A stretch of 64,000 nucleotides of DNA from an uncultured Bacteroidia bacterium. Its GTDB lineage: Bacteria; Bacteroidota; Bacteroidia; Bacteroidales; Prolixibacteraceae. This document shows positions 1-9,167 of this stretch, piece by piece. Position 1 is the stretch's first letter. Every line of letters begins with the position of its first letter. The stretch is from contig CAIVGL010000011.1 in the NCBI GenBank assembly GCA_903905505.1, positions 1-64,000 of the forward strand, in the 5' to 3' direction. The notes beneath the pieces were generated by a model. It saw only the letters and a program-made list of their open reading frames with translations. It did not search any database and was not told the DNA's origin. The position numbers were made by a program, and so were the translations under genes.

Positions 1-68
1 AAAAGAGAAACACAATAGACACAATAGAACACATAGGTTTCTAATGTGCTTATTTAATTGTAATTGTT

Positions 69-1550
69 ATGTCTAATCGCACCTCCGGAATATTGCTTCA
101 TCCTACCTCATTGCCTGGGAAATATGGTATTGGATCCTTAGGCGTTGAGGCATATCGTTTTGTCGATTGGCTTGCTGATTCGGGACAGCAGATCTGGCAA
201 ATTCTCCCTTTGGGCCCTACTGACTTTAGCCATTCTCCATATCAGTGCTATTCCGCTTTTGCTGGAAATGCTGACCTTGTTGACTTAGACGAACTTGACA
301 AACTTGGTTTGCTTATTGACAAAATTGCGAAGCCAACTAAAGCCTTTCCTTTAGAGAGTATCGATTATCATCAGGTGCGCAGATTTAGAGAGCCATATTT
401 ACAGAAAGCCTTTAATCGATTTCGTGAGACTGGTGGTTTTGGATGGGATGAATATCTTTATTTCTGGAATGAAAATAGCTGGTGGTTGGAAGCTTGGTCG
501 ATGTTTTATGCCTGTCGTAAGAATCTTAAAGCAAAAGATTGGAGTCATTGGGAAGCATCGCTGGTGAGTTTAAATTCTGAAGCCCTTCATACCCATTATC
601 GGACTTATCGAGACGATAATGAATACCAGCGATTCATTCAGTTTATGTTCTTTAAACAATGGTTTGCACTGAAGCAATATGCGAATAAAAAGGAGGTGCA
701 AATATTTGGTGATATTCCACTTTATGTCTCATACGACAGTGTTGATGTTTGGACCAATCAGAAACTTTTTCAATTGGATCAAAAGAAACAACCAATCGCT
801 GTCGGGGGAGTTCCCCCTGACTATTTTAGTGAGACTGGGCAGTTGTGGGGTAATCCACTCTATAATTGGCAGGAATTACAAAATCAGAATTATGATTGGT
901 GGATCGCTCGTTTGCATTTTAATCTAAGGATGTTTGATCTCGTTCGCATTGATCATTTCAGAGGGTTAGAATCGTATTGGGCCATTCCATACGGTGAAAA
1001 GACTGCCGTGACAGGTGAATGGTTGAAAGCCGACGGAGAGGCGATTTTGTCGATCTTACAAAGCCAGATAGGTCAATTGCCAATTGTAGCGGAAGATCTT
1101 GGAACCATTACCGAGGAGGTCCATCAGTTGCGTAAGAAATTCCAACTTCCAGGCATGAAGGTGCTACAATTCGCATTTGCTTCAGATTCGACAAATGAAC
1201 ATCTGCCCCATAATTATGAGTCGGACTTTATCGTTTATACGGGGACTCATGATAATGATACCATGGCAGGTTGGCTTCTAAAGGTTAAAGGAGAAGAGCG
1301 TCATTTATTGAAAACCTATTTGGGTAATTCAACACTTAATCACTGGTCGATGATTCGTTCAGTGATGGGATCTTCAGCACAAACTGCTATTCTGCCTTTG
1401 CAAGATATTTTAGGACTTGATTCGAATGCAAGGATAAATACCCCAGGGACCATTGCAAATAACTGGTGCTGGAAGTTAAGTGATCAGGTTGATCTGAAGG
1501 AATGCGGAGAGCATCTAAGGTTTTTGACTGAGCTATATAACCGACTTTAA
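69..1550 (+). CDS. malQ: 4-alpha-glucanotransferase (amylomaltase, GH77)
   Basis: Cytoplasmic disproportionating enzyme that transfers alpha-1,4-glucan segments between maltooligosaccharides during glycogen/maltodextrin metabolism. The 493-aa length is normal for the short bacterial form without extra N-terminal carbohydrate-binding domains. It opens with the family motif HPTSLPGKYGIGSLG, and the GH77 catalytic triad is visible: Asp295 in VRIDHFRG (nucleophile), Glu342 in VAEDLG (acid/base) and Asp395 in TGTHDND. The substrate-loop motif GGVPPDYFSETGQLWGNPLY is present. The ATG at 69 fits the family N-terminus. The last 18 nt overlap the convergent hydrolase gene tail to tail. Nothing recognisable lies in bases 1-68 except a 9-nt direct repeat (CACAATAGA twice). 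Confidence 0.97.
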   Translation: MSNRTSGILLHPTSLPGKYGIGSLGVEAYRFVDWLADSGQQIWQILPLGPTDFSHSPYQCYSAFAGNADLVDLDELDKLGLLIDKIAKPTKAFPLESIDYHQVRRFREPYLQKAFNRFRETGGFGWDEYLYFWNENSWWLEAWSMFYACRKNLKAKDWSHWEASLVSLNSEALHTHYRTYRDDNEYQRFIQFMFFKQWFALKQYANKKEVQIFGDIPLYVSYDSVDVWTNQKLFQLDQKKQPIAVGGVPPDYFSETGQLWGNPLYNWQELQNQNYDWWIARLHFNLRMFDLVRIDHFRGLESYWAIPYGEKTAVTGEWLKADGEAILSILQSQIGQLPIVAEDLGTITEEVHQLRKKFQLPGMKVLQFAFASDSTNEHLPHNYESDFIVYTGTHDNDTMAGWLLKVKGEERHLLKTYLGNSTLNHWSMIRSVMGSSAQTAILPLQDILGLDSNARINTPGTIANNWCWKLSDQVDLKECGEHLRFLTELYNRL

Positions 1551-2342
1551 CACTTCAATGAATTTCTCCGGTTGTTCGGCGTGTAGCCAATGACCAGCAT
1601 CTGAAATGTCGATAATTCGCGCATCGGGATAGATTCCTTTAATCATTGGAATATCATCGTTGGTGATGTAGTCAGATTGCAATCCCCGAATAAAAGTAAC
1701 TGGATATTGAAGTATAGGTCGCCTATCATCAAACCAATCGCTGCTCATGCCACTACTTATGGTAATCAGAGCCTTTTTAAGCACTGGCACATTGATTTTC
1801 CATTCGAAGTGATTCTCTTTTGTGCGATGGATATTTTTGATTAGAAACTGACGTAAGGTGCTATCTTTTAATTTTTCAGAAAGATAATGGTCGATCTCTT
1901 TACGTGAATGAACAGTTGTCAGGTTGAGGTTTTCCATTAGACCTAAGATTATTTCATGCTGAAGTACAGCAGTAAATGGTCGGTCGATTAAGTAATAACT
2001 CTTTGGAGCAATATCGGCTATCACCAGCCCTTTGATAAGTTCTGGGTATTCGGCCGCAAACATCATTGCCGCTTTTCCACCCATGCTATGACCTAAGATA
2101 ATCGCTCTGGAAAGATGATGATCGACAAAAAACTGGTGCAGATCGTCAACCAGATCTTGGTAGGTATGTGAAGGAGCGTGAGGTGAAGAACCGTGATTTC
2201 GTAAGTCGGGGATAAAGACGGTAAATCGTGCCTCTAGAGCTCTTCCTATGGTGCTCCAGTTATCTGATGATCCATAGAGTCCATGTAGAATTACAACAGG
2301 TTCGCCATGCCCTGATTTTCTATAGTGTAAGGTTACACTCAT
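1533..2342 (-). CDS. alpha/beta-fold hydrolase (YbfF-like esterase)
   Basis: Probable cytoplasmic esterase of the alpha/beta hydrolase fold, 269 aa. Visible are the oxyanion strand VVILHGLYGSSDNW (residues 17-30), DLRNHGSS, the nucleophile elbow GHSMGG with Ser86, and the C-terminal His of DAGHWLHAEQPEKF (about residue 251). The DLRNHG and GHSMGG pattern is that of the YbfF/ABHD11 group; the substrate is unknown. I chose the ATG at 2342 because it forms an ATGA overlap with the pdxJ stop codon. A longer frame begins only at a TTG 12 nt upstream. The overlap implies translational coupling to pdxJ. The 3' end overlaps convergent malQ by 18 nt. Confidence 0.9.
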   Translation of the reverse strand: MSVTLHYRKSGHGEPVVILHGLYGSSDNWSTIGRALEARFTVFIPDLRNHGSSPHAPSHTYQDLVDDLHQFFVDHHLSRAIILGHSMGGKAAMMFAAEYPELIKGLVIADIAPKSYYLIDRPFTAVLQHEIILGLMENLNLTTVHSRKEIDHYLSEKLKDSTLRQFLIKNIHRTKENHFEWKINVPVLKKALITISSGMSSDWFDDRRPILQYPVTFIRGLQSDYITNDDIPMIKGIYPDARIIDISDAGHWLHAEQPEKFIEVLKSVI

Positions 2343-3055
2343 CCGTTTAGACAAGCTTTGTATTTAAGTATCGTCTGCTCAAGACCGAGATACAAGGCAT
2401 CCGCAATTAAGGCATGACCAATTGAGACTTCTAATAAATTGGGGATCGAATCGTTGAAGAATTTTAGATTATCTAGATTTAAATCGTGCCCAGCATTGAC
2501 TCCGAGATTAAAGGCCTTAGCCGCTTTTGCAGCGAGCACGAAAGGTGCGATAGCTGAATCACGATCCAGTGCATACTGGGTAGCATAAGGCTCGGTGTAA
2601 AGTTCGACTCTGTCGGCTCCAATAATAGCCGCCCCTTCCACCATCTTTTCATTAGCCCCTACAAACAGCGAAACTCTTATTCCAGCTTCTTTAAGCTCTG
2701 CAACGATATCTGTAAGTGAGTTTTTATGCTTTAATGTGTCCCATCCAGCATTCGAGGTGATGGCATCATCGGCATCGGGGACCAATGTTACCTGGTCTGC
2801 CCGCACTTCTAAGACTAAATCCAGAAATGAACGATTTGGAAATCCTTCAATATTGAATTCTGTTTTTACAATTGGTTTTAAGCTTCTTACGTCAGCATAA
2901 CGGATATGTCTTTCATCTGGGCGAGGATGGACGGTGATTCCCTGAGCTCCAAATCGCTCACAATTTACTGCAGCTAATAATATATTGGGTATATTTCCAT
3001 CTCGGGTATTCCGCAGTGTTGCAATTTTATTTATATTTACGCTTAATCGGGCCAT
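2339..3055 (-). CDS. pdxJ: pyridoxine 5'-phosphate synthase
   Basis: Condenses 1-deoxy-xylulose 5-phosphate with 3-amino-2-oxopropyl phosphate to make pyridoxine 5'-phosphate (DXP-dependent vitamin B6 route), cytoplasmic TIM barrel. The 238-aa length is standard. The N-terminus LSVNINKIATLRNTRDGN matches the family start (usually LSVNIDHVATLRNAR). Active-site residues are His43 and His50 in TVHPRPDERHIR, Glu70 in FNIEG, and the late His of VNAGHDLN. It is the first gene of a leftward pair; its stop overlaps the hydrolase start. It is divergent from the CBS-domain gene, as is common in Bacteroidota. Confidence 0.97.
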   Translation of the reverse strand: MARLSVNINKIATLRNTRDGNIPNILLAAVNCERFGAQGITVHPRPDERHIRYADVRSLKPIVKTEFNIEGFPNRSFLDLVLEVRADQVTLVPDADDAITSNAGWDTLKHKNSLTDIVAELKEAGIRVSLFVGANEKMVEGAAIIGADRVELYTEPYATQYALDRDSAIAPFVLAAKAAKAFNLGVNAGHDLNLDNLKFFNDSIPNLLEVSIGHALIADALYLGLEQTILKYKACLNG

Positions 3056-3126
3056 TGTTTTAAATCACTTATTTGAGTGTGCAATTTACAACTTTGATTC
3101 GATTTAAAGTTAAAAATAATAGAGTT

Positions 3127-3798
3127 TTGATTGCTAAAAATCTCATATCGGAATCCATTCCAATCGTAACACCAGATGAGATTGGCTCTAAAGTGCTTGC
3201 GCTTATGGAGATATTTCGGATCTCTCATCTTCCAGTTGTTGTGGATAAGCTTTTTGTTGGGGTGATCTCTGATAAAGCTATTTACGATGCTGAAAATTTT
3301 GAAGATAAGATTGATAAAATTATTAGTCCAACAGCACTTCAGCCCTATGTTTATTTCAATCAGCATATTTTTGAGGTGGCTAGTATGGCTTTAAATTTTG
3401 GGGTCTCCATTGTTCCGGTTTTATCTCTAGATAATACTTATTTAGGATCAATTACACGAGATGATTTAGCGCTTAAGTTATCGGAGTTGTTTTCGTCTAG
3501 TGAGCCAGGGGGAATTATAGTCTTGGAATTGTTAGAATCTGATTATTCGCTTTCACAGATATCTCAAATTGTTGAAGGGAATGATGCCCGAATTCTTAGT
3601 CTTTATGTCTCAAAACAACTTGGAGCATCAAAGAAAATGGAAGTTACTCTAAAGGTAAGTGCAGTTGATCTTTCAGCAATTATTCAGACCTTTACGCGAT
3701 ACGATTATCAGATTAAAGCAACGTACCTAGATCAGTCGGAGAATAAATCATTTTTTGATGATCGATACGACCTGTTGATGCGTTATATTAATACTTAA
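3127..3798 (+). CDS. CBS-domain pair protein (with ACT-like C-terminus)
   Basis: Probable regulatory protein of about 223 aa. Residues 1-120 form two CBS modules (for example SHLPVVVDKLFVGVISD and IVPVLSLDNTYLGSITRDD), which usually bind adenosyl nucleotides. The remainder (GIIVLELLESDYSLSQISQIV onward) resembles an ACT-like sensory domain. The start is uncertain. No ATG exists near the 5' end. The frame opens at a TTG at 3073, but I favour the TTG at 3127 because MIAKNLISESIP matches the usual start of these proteins. It lies 6 nt upstream of nadK, so the two are probably co-transcribed. The function beyond ligand sensing is unknown. Confidence 0.8.
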   Translation: MIAKNLISESIPIVTPDEIGSKVLALMEIFRISHLPVVVDKLFVGVISDKAIYDAENFEDKIDKIISPTALQPYVYFNQHIFEVASMALNFGVSIVPVLSLDNTYLGSITRDDLALKLSELFSSSEPGGIIVLELLESDYSLSQISQIVEGNDARILSLYVSKQLGASKKMEVTLKVSAVDLSAIIQTFTRYDYQIKATYLDQSENKSFFDDRYDLLMRYINT

Positions 3799-3804
3799 TA
3801 TTCA

Positions 3805-4683
3805 ATGAGAATAGCAATTTTTGGACGAGATATCAAGCCGGTTTTTTATGAAAGTTTAAAACGGTTATTTGAAATACTTCTTCAGCATAAGGTTGAGGTG
3901 ACTATTTATCGTCCGTTTTTAGCCTATATGGATCGTGAACTAGCCTTTAAGCCTTCTCATGTGACTGATTTCTCTAGTCATAATGAGTTGAAAAATGTTG
4001 ATTTTTTCTTTAGTATAGGTGGTGATGGAGCTTTTTTAGAGGCCATATCGTTGGTTCGGGATTCTGGAATTCCCATGGTAGGTATCAATAGTGGTCGTTT
4101 AGGTTTTCTTGCCGACGTAGCACAGGCTGAGCTTGAGAGTGCCCTTGAGCGGTTTTTCGCGGGTCAATATTATTTACAGTCCAGATCGCTTATCAAACTT
4201 GAAAACGACTTGGGTTTATTTGCTGATTTTCCCTATGCCTTAAATGAGTTTACGGTCCATAAACAAGATACTTCTCAAATGATTACAGTTCATGTTGAGG
4301 TTGGTGGGGATTTTTTGAATTCGTATTGGGCTGATGGCTTAATCGTTTCAACTCCAACAGGATCAACAGCTTATTCATTAAGTGTAGGAGGTCCAATCAT
4401 TACCCCTACAGCAGCAAATTTTATTATTGCACCCATTGCGCCACACAATCTGGCTATAAGGCCCGTGGTTGTGCCTGACAGTGAGGAGATAAAACTGATG
4501 ATTGAGGGGAGAGGTGAGCGATACTTAGCTTCATTGGATTCAAGGTCTGATGCATTTGGTTCTGACATTGTGATGAGCCTAAAAAAGGCTGATTTTTCGA
4601 TTAATGTTTTACAGTTTGATAATCAGTCTTTTTATAGTACCTTAAGGAATAAATTAATGTGGGGAATTGACAAGCGAAATTAA
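3805..4683 (+). CDS. nadK: NAD kinase
   Basis: ATP-dependent NAD+ kinase (cytoplasmic), sole usual source of NADP+. The 292-aa length is typical. Signature motifs are SIGGDGAFLEA with the catalytic Asp74 of GGDG, GINSGRLGFLADV, the NAD-binding loop NEFTVHK, and TPTGSTAYSLSVGGPI. It follows the CBS gene by 6 nt and precedes the outer-membrane block, an order conserved in many Bacteroidota. Confidence 0.97.
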   Translation: MRIAIFGRDIKPVFYESLKRLFEILLQHKVEVTIYRPFLAYMDRELAFKPSHVTDFSSHNELKNVDFFFSIGGDGAFLEAISLVRDSGIPMVGINSGRLGFLADVAQAELESALERFFAGQYYLQSRSLIKLENDLGLFADFPYALNEFTVHKQDTSQMITVHVEVGGDFLNSYWADGLIVSTPTGSTAYSLSVGGPIITPTAANFIIAPIAPHNLAIRPVVVPDSEEIKLMIEGRGERYLASLDSRSDAFGSDIVMSLKKADFSINVLQFDNQSFYSTLRNKLMWGIDKRN

Positions 4684-4765
4684 AAATACGACCCGAATTA
4701 AGGGATAAAACAAATTATTATAAGTTAATTTTTGTTGTAAAAAAGGGAAATTTGGGTTAATCTAT

Positions 4766-4773
4766 TACTTTTG
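4766..4773 (+). promoter_or_regulatory. candidate -7 box upstream of the DUF6089/uppS/bamA block
   Basis: TACTTTTG matches the Bacteroidota -7 consensus TAnnTTTG exactly, about 70 nt before the ATG at 4844. No TTG sits at the ideal spacing upstream (the nearest are 11 and 28 nt away), so this is only a candidate. Confidence 0.3.
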
Positions 4774-4843
4774 TAACCTTTAGTAAAAACAGAATAGTTT
4801 TAGATATTCTTATTTTGAACTGAAACCAGTCTATATTTTGAAG

Positions 4844-5734
4844 ATGAGAAAGTTGATAGTGATTGTAATGCTTTTATTTATAAGTGGTTGTGCGTATGCG
4901 CAGCAGACTTCGGATATTGGGGTTCAGGTAGCTGCAGCAACCTACTGGGGTGATATACAAAAAGTTGATTATTCGAAATCTATTTCTCCAATGTTTGGAT
5001 TATTTGGACGTTGGAACTTTAACAAACGTTTAGCTATTAGAGGACAACTTTTGACTGGAAATCTTCAAGCACAGGGTTTGTTTTCGAATAGTTATATCGA
5101 TCAACCATCTTATGTACCCACAACAGTTCCACCCACCTACCAACGTGACCTAACCTATGCCTATAGCTTTAGCCGGTCTATTCAGACGGTTGAAGGATTG
5201 TTTGAATTTAATTTCCGCAATTATAAATTGGGAAATATGAAAAAAGAGGCTTTTACCCCTTTTTTAGCCTTGGGAGTAGGTGTTTTGTATTCTAGAGCTC
5301 CTCTGTTAAATTCGTTTATTCTTGATCCGAATCCTGCTATTTCAGCTAATCCTTTAGCTACCCCACCTGTGCCTTTTGATTTGTATTCGCCTTTTGTTGA
5401 TGGCGATAATAAAAAAACAAATGGCTTTGATGTGTTAACATTAACCATTCCTGTGGGTGCTGGGCTTAAATTTAATCTCACCAAACGGCTTGGTGGAATG
5501 GTTGAAATGATGGTTCGTAAAACATTTTCTGACAACATTGATAACCTAAACGACCCTAAGAGATATCAGAATCCAATTTCTTCGGGTACTGTTCCAGTTC
5601 TGAGCTATTCGCCAGCTGTGTCAGGTTTAAATAATAACGATTGGTTTGCCACTTTTGCCTTTTCATTGTCGTACCAGATTGGCAGCGATGTTGGCGATTG
5701 TTCGGTATACCACTTGTTGAAAAATAGAAAATGA
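4844..5734 (+). CDS. DUF6089-type outer-membrane beta-barrel protein
   Basis: Exported protein of about 296 aa with a clean signal peptide (MRKLIVIVMLLFISGCAYA, cleavage before QQ), then alternating amphipathic strands ending in an aromatic-rich C-terminus, as in small outer-membrane barrels. It resembles the DUF6089 family, which in Bacteroidota sits directly before uppS and bamA. I chose the ATG at 4844; the frame extends only to a TTG 6 nt upstream. The stop codon overlaps the uppS start (ATGA), so translation is probably coupled. Exact function is unknown. The cysteine in the hydrophobic core (SGCAYA) could be read as a lipobox, but the AYA-QQ signal-peptidase I site looks better. Confidence 0.85.
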   Translation: MRKLIVIVMLLFISGCAYAQQTSDIGVQVAAATYWGDIQKVDYSKSISPMFGLFGRWNFNKRLAIRGQLLTGNLQAQGLFSNSYIDQPSYVPTTVPPTYQRDLTYAYSFSRSIQTVEGLFEFNFRNYKLGNMKKEAFTPFLALGVGVLYSRAPLLNSFILDPNPAISANPLATPPVPFDLYSPFVDGDNKKTNGFDVLTLTIPVGAGLKFNLTKRLGGMVEMMVRKTFSDNIDNLNDPKRYQNPISSGTVPVLSYSPAVSGLNNNDWFATFAFSLSYQIGSDVGDCSVYHLLKNRK

Positions 5735-6471
5735 ATATCGAACAAGTAAGCAAGAGTGGTATACCCAGGCATGTTGCAGTTATCATGGATGGTAATGGCA
5801 GATGGGCACAGAAGCATGGAAGTGAACGAATTCTTGGGCATCGACAAGGAGTTAATTCTGTTCGGTCTATTGTTGAAGGTGCAGGAGAATTGGGAATTGA
5901 ATACCTAACCCTTTATGCTTTTTCAACGGAGAACTGGGATCGACCAAAAGAAGAGGTGAGTGCGCTAATGGTCCTGTTGATCGATGCTATTGTTCAGGAG
6001 ATTGATAATTTGAATGAAAAAAATGTACGGATGTTAGTCATTGGTGACCTCTGCTGTTTCCCAAAAGAGGTTGAAAACAAACTAAGAGAAGCCATTCAAA
6101 CTACCTCAAAAAATACTGGATTAAACTTGATTTTAGGATTGAGTTATTCGGGACGATGGGATATCCTGGAGGCCGTGCGGAAAATTAGTCTTGAGGTTAA
6201 AAGTGGACAAATAGAGGTTAGCGATGTGAATGAACAGTTTTTTGTTGATCATTTATCTACCTCCGGAATACCAGACCCAGAATTGTTAATCCGAACAAGT
6301 GGAGAATTTCGAATAAGCAATTTTTTACTTTGGCAGATAGCGTATAGTGAATTTTATTTTTCTAATATATTGTGGCCAGATTTTCGTAAGGAGAATTTAT
6401 TTGAAGCCATCGTCGATTTCCAAAATAGAGAGAGAAGATTTGGAAAGACTAGTGAACAAATCAGAAACTAA
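5731..6471 (+). CDS. uppS: isoprenyl transferase (undecaprenyl diphosphate synthase family)
   Basis: cis-Prenyltransferase that elongates farnesyl diphosphate with isopentenyl diphosphate to the undecaprenyl carrier used for peptidoglycan and O-antigen synthesis. The 246-aa length is typical. Motifs: VAVIMDGNGRWA with catalytic Asp20, GHRQGVNSVRSI, LTLYAFSTENWDRP, and the diphosphate-binding end LIRTSGEFRISNFLLWQ followed by AYSEFYF. It overlaps the preceding gene by 4 nt and is 2 nt from bamA, forming an envelope-biogenesis operon. Confidence 0.97.
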   Translation: MNIEQVSKSGIPRHVAVIMDGNGRWAQKHGSERILGHRQGVNSVRSIVEGAGELGIEYLTLYAFSTENWDRPKEEVSALMVLLIDAIVQEIDNLNEKNVRMLVIGDLCCFPKEVENKLREAIQTTSKNTGLNLILGLSYSGRWDILEAVRKISLEVKSGQIEVSDVNEQFFVDHLSTSGIPDPELLIRTSGEFRISNFLLWQIAYSEFYFSNILWPDFRKENLFEAIVDFQNRERRFGKTSEQIRN

Positions 6472-6473
6472 AA

Positions 6474-9095
6474 ATGTACAAAAAAATTATAATTTTTTCC
6501 CTGTTCGTGTTTGGCAGCTATAGTCTTATGGCACAAACAGTGGCTGATAGTACCAATTTTTCAATTCATTACGATTCAGCTAAGAAGTATACGTTGGGGG
6601 GGATTGAAATTAGTGGTATCCGTTTCTTAGATACAGAGGTGCTGAAAAATCTTTCCGGATTTGCGGTAGGTGAAGAACTGACTATTCCTGGAGACCAAAT
6701 AACCTCTGCACTTCGAAAATATTGGCGTCAAGGATTATTTTCTGATGTTAAGATTACTGCGACAAAAATAGTGGGGTCTAAGATTTGGTTAAATATTTAC
6801 TTGCAAGAACGACCTCGTCTATCCAAGAAAAATTATACTGGAGTCTCGAAAAGTGAACGGGAAGATGTTGAGAAGAAGGTGATGCTACTTGTTGGTGGAC
6901 AGGTTACTGACAACCTTATAAATACAGCTAAGCGCCAAATATTAGCCTTGTTTCAAGGTAAGGGATTTTACAATACTGAGGTTGAAGTTATTCAACGTGA
7001 TGACCCAGCAAAAGAGAATCAGGTCATTTTAGATATCAAGGTTAATAAGAAGGAAAAAGTTAAGATTCGCACGATTCAGTTTGTTGGTGTTAAGGCTCTT
7101 AGCTCTAAAGTGTTGGAGGCTTCGATGAAAAAGACTAAAGCGAAGAAACTTCGGAATTTCTTCTCTTCTAAGAAATTTCTTGAAGATAAGTTTGAGGAAG
7201 ATAAGATAAACTTAATCAAGAAATACAACGAAAAGGGGTACCGCGACGCAATGATTATTGCCGATTCGATCACTAAGGATACTGCAAACAATACGGTGCA
7301 TTTAAAATATTGGATTGATGAAGGTCGGAGATACTACTTTAGAAATATTCGTTGGGTTGGAAATACAGTGTTAGGAGATCCTCAATTAAACAGGGTGTTG
7401 GGGATTAAGAAGGGGGATATTTTTGATCAAAAGCTTTTAGACAAACGACTAACCGAAGATGACGATGCCGTGTCTAATGAGTATTTAAATACCGGTTACT
7501 TGTTCTTTAACCTTACTCCAGTTGAGGTAAATGTGGCAAATGACTCCATCGATTTTGAGATGCGAATGGTTGAGGGAACTCAAGCTACCATTGATAAGGT
7601 TGGCATACGTGGGAATACCAAAACCAATGAGCATGTGGCTCGTCGTGAACTATTTACTCGTCCAGGACAATTATTTAGCAAAGAAAATATTATACGATCT
7701 GTACGAGAACTTTCTCAGATGGGTCACTTTAATCCAGAAACAATTAAGCCAGATGTGCTTCCTCATCCAGAAGATGGTACAGTTGACATTAATTATGAAC
7801 TTGAAGAACGTGCTAACGACCAGATTGAATTATCTGGAGGATGGGGTGCTGGAATGTTCGTGGGGACAGTAGGATTAAAATTCTCAAATTTCTCTATTCG
7901 GAATATTCCAAATAAAAAAGCTTGGAAACCGTTGCCTACTGGAGACGGACAGGCTGTTTCATTAAGGGCACAAACCAATGGTAGTTATTACCAATCGTAT
8001 AGTTTATCGTTTACAGAACCGTGGCTTGGTGGTAAAAAACCAAATTCATTTACGTTCTCACTCTATTATTCGAAACAAACCAGTGGTAACCAGTCGTATA
8101 ATTATACAGGTAATTACTCCGGTTATGGAAGTGGTTATGGTGGTGGCGGTTATGGCGGCGGTGGTTATGGTGGCGGCGGTTATGGTGGCGGCGGTTATGG
8201 TGGTGGTGGTTATGGTGGTGGTGGTTACTATAATCCATATAACTATGTGATCACCCAAAAGATGGGGGTTATTGGAGGTTCTATTGGATTAGGCTATCGT
8301 TTGAAATTCCCAGATGACTTTTTTACCGTGTACCACGAAATGTCTTATCAGCTTTATGTGCTTGATAACTGGCAGTATTTCTTCTTTAAGAATGGTACTT
8401 CTCATAATTTCAGCTTTAAGACTGTTTTTGGACGCAACTCAACGGATAATCCATTGTATACTAAAAGAGGTTCTAACTTCTCTTTTATGCTTCAATTTAC
8501 TCCTCCATATTCGCTCTTTTCAAATAAAGACTATAGTAGTCCAATGCTGACCTCTGAGGAGCGGTATAATTTAATAGAGTTTCATAAGTGGGTGTTTAAG
8601 GGAGACGTATTTACTCCTCTAAGTGTCAATAGCAAGTTGGTGCTACGCTCTAAATATGAGACTGGATTCTTAGGTTATTATAACAAAAACCTTCGATCTC
8701 CTTTTGAGAGTTTCCGCGTTGGAGGTGATGGTATGTCTGGATATAGTATGTATGGAAGTGATATAATCGGTCTACGTGGTTACGCAAATAATTCAGTAAC
8801 TCCTGCAAACGGTGGAAATATTTATGAAAAATTAACGATGGAATTGCGCTACCCCATTACCTTAAGCCAGTCTGCTACGATCTATGCATTAAGTTTCTTT
8901 GAAGCAGGTAACTCCTGGTTTGATTTTACAAATTATAATCCATTTAGTATTAAACGATCTGCTGGACTAGGAATTCGAATTTTCTTGCCAATGTTTGGGT
9001 TGATGGGCTTTGATTGGGGTTATGGTTTTGATGATGGATATACCAAAGGTACCGGAGGAAGTCAGTTCCACTTTATTATGGGTCAACAGTTCTAA
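6474..9095 (+). CDS. bamA: outer membrane protein assembly factor BamA (Omp85)
   Basis: Core of the machine that folds and inserts beta-barrel proteins into the outer membrane. 873 aa: signal peptide MYKKIIIFSLFVFGSYSLMA, then about five POTRA domains (residues about 40-440; for example VRTIQF-like KVKIRTIQFVGVKALSSKVL and IDKVGIRGNTKTNEHVARRE), then the 16-strand barrel to the C-terminal GSQFHFIMGQQF. The late motif GLRGYANNS is the Omp85 VRGY/F-type motif. A Gly/Tyr-rich insertion (about residues 545-590, including six exact Gly4-Tyr units) falls in the barrel region and is probably an extracellular loop. The gene is 2 nt downstream of uppS. Confidence 0.96.
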   Translation: MYKKIIIFSLFVFGSYSLMAQTVADSTNFSIHYDSAKKYTLGGIEISGIRFLDTEVLKNLSGFAVGEELTIPGDQITSALRKYWRQGLFSDVKITATKIVGSKIWLNIYLQERPRLSKKNYTGVSKSEREDVEKKVMLLVGGQVTDNLINTAKRQILALFQGKGFYNTEVEVIQRDDPAKENQVILDIKVNKKEKVKIRTIQFVGVKALSSKVLEASMKKTKAKKLRNFFSSKKFLEDKFEEDKINLIKKYNEKGYRDAMIIADSITKDTANNTVHLKYWIDEGRRYYFRNIRWVGNTVLGDPQLNRVLGIKKGDIFDQKLLDKRLTEDDDAVSNEYLNTGYLFFNLTPVEVNVANDSIDFEMRMVEGTQATIDKVGIRGNTKTNEHVARRELFTRPGQLFSKENIIRSVRELSQMGHFNPETIKPDVLPHPEDGTVDINYELEERANDQIELSGGWGAGMFVGTVGLKFSNFSIRNIPNKKAWKPLPTGDGQAVSLRAQTNGSYYQSYSLSFTEPWLGGKKPNSFTFSLYYSKQTSGNQSYNYTGNYSGYGSGYGGGGYGGGGYGGGGYGGGGYGGGGYGGGGYYNPYNYVITQKMGVIGGSIGLGYRLKFPDDFFTVYHEMSYQLYVLDNWQYFFFKNGTSHNFSFKTVFGRNSTDNPLYTKRGSNFSFMLQFTPPYSLFSNKDYSSPMLTSEERYNLIEFHKWVFKGDVFTPLSVNSKLVLRSKYETGFLGYYNKNLRSPFESFRVGGDGMSGYSMYGSDIIGLRGYANNSVTPANGGNIYEKLTMELRYPITLSQSATIYALSFFEAGNSWFDFTNYNPFSIKRSAGLGIRIFLPMFGLMGFDWGYGFDDGYTKGTGGSQFHFIMGQQF
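8136..8225 (+). repeat. six tandem 15-bp repeats encoding Tyr-Gly4 inside bamA
   Basis: Six consecutive in-frame 15-bp units (TAT followed by four GGN codons) encode YGGGG x6 at BamA residues 555-584. The Gly third positions vary between T and C, so units differ by synonymous changes only. The block is flanked by looser Gly/Tyr/Ser sequence (GNYSGYGSG before, YYNPYNY after). Unit number is likely to vary between strains by slippage. Confidence 0.95.
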
Positions 9096-9167
9096 CCTTT
9101 GGCTTGATTATTGTAAAAGTAATTTAAGTTATACTTGAGTGATTTTAATCCGCTAATTTTAAGTAAA

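Noticed and set aside
10-28. Direct repeat CACAATAGA twice before malQ
   Set aside because: Too short and at the window edge; probably chance in AT-rich sequence.
8136-8225. Short tandem repeat considered as a CRISPR array
   Set aside because: Units are 15 bp, directly adjacent, without spacers, and in frame within bamA.
8050-8258. His/Asn-rich and Thr/Ile-rich open frames opposite the bamA repeat
   Set aside because: They are the complement of the Gly4-Tyr repeat; the low-complexity composition follows from the sense strand and there is no independent gene evidence.
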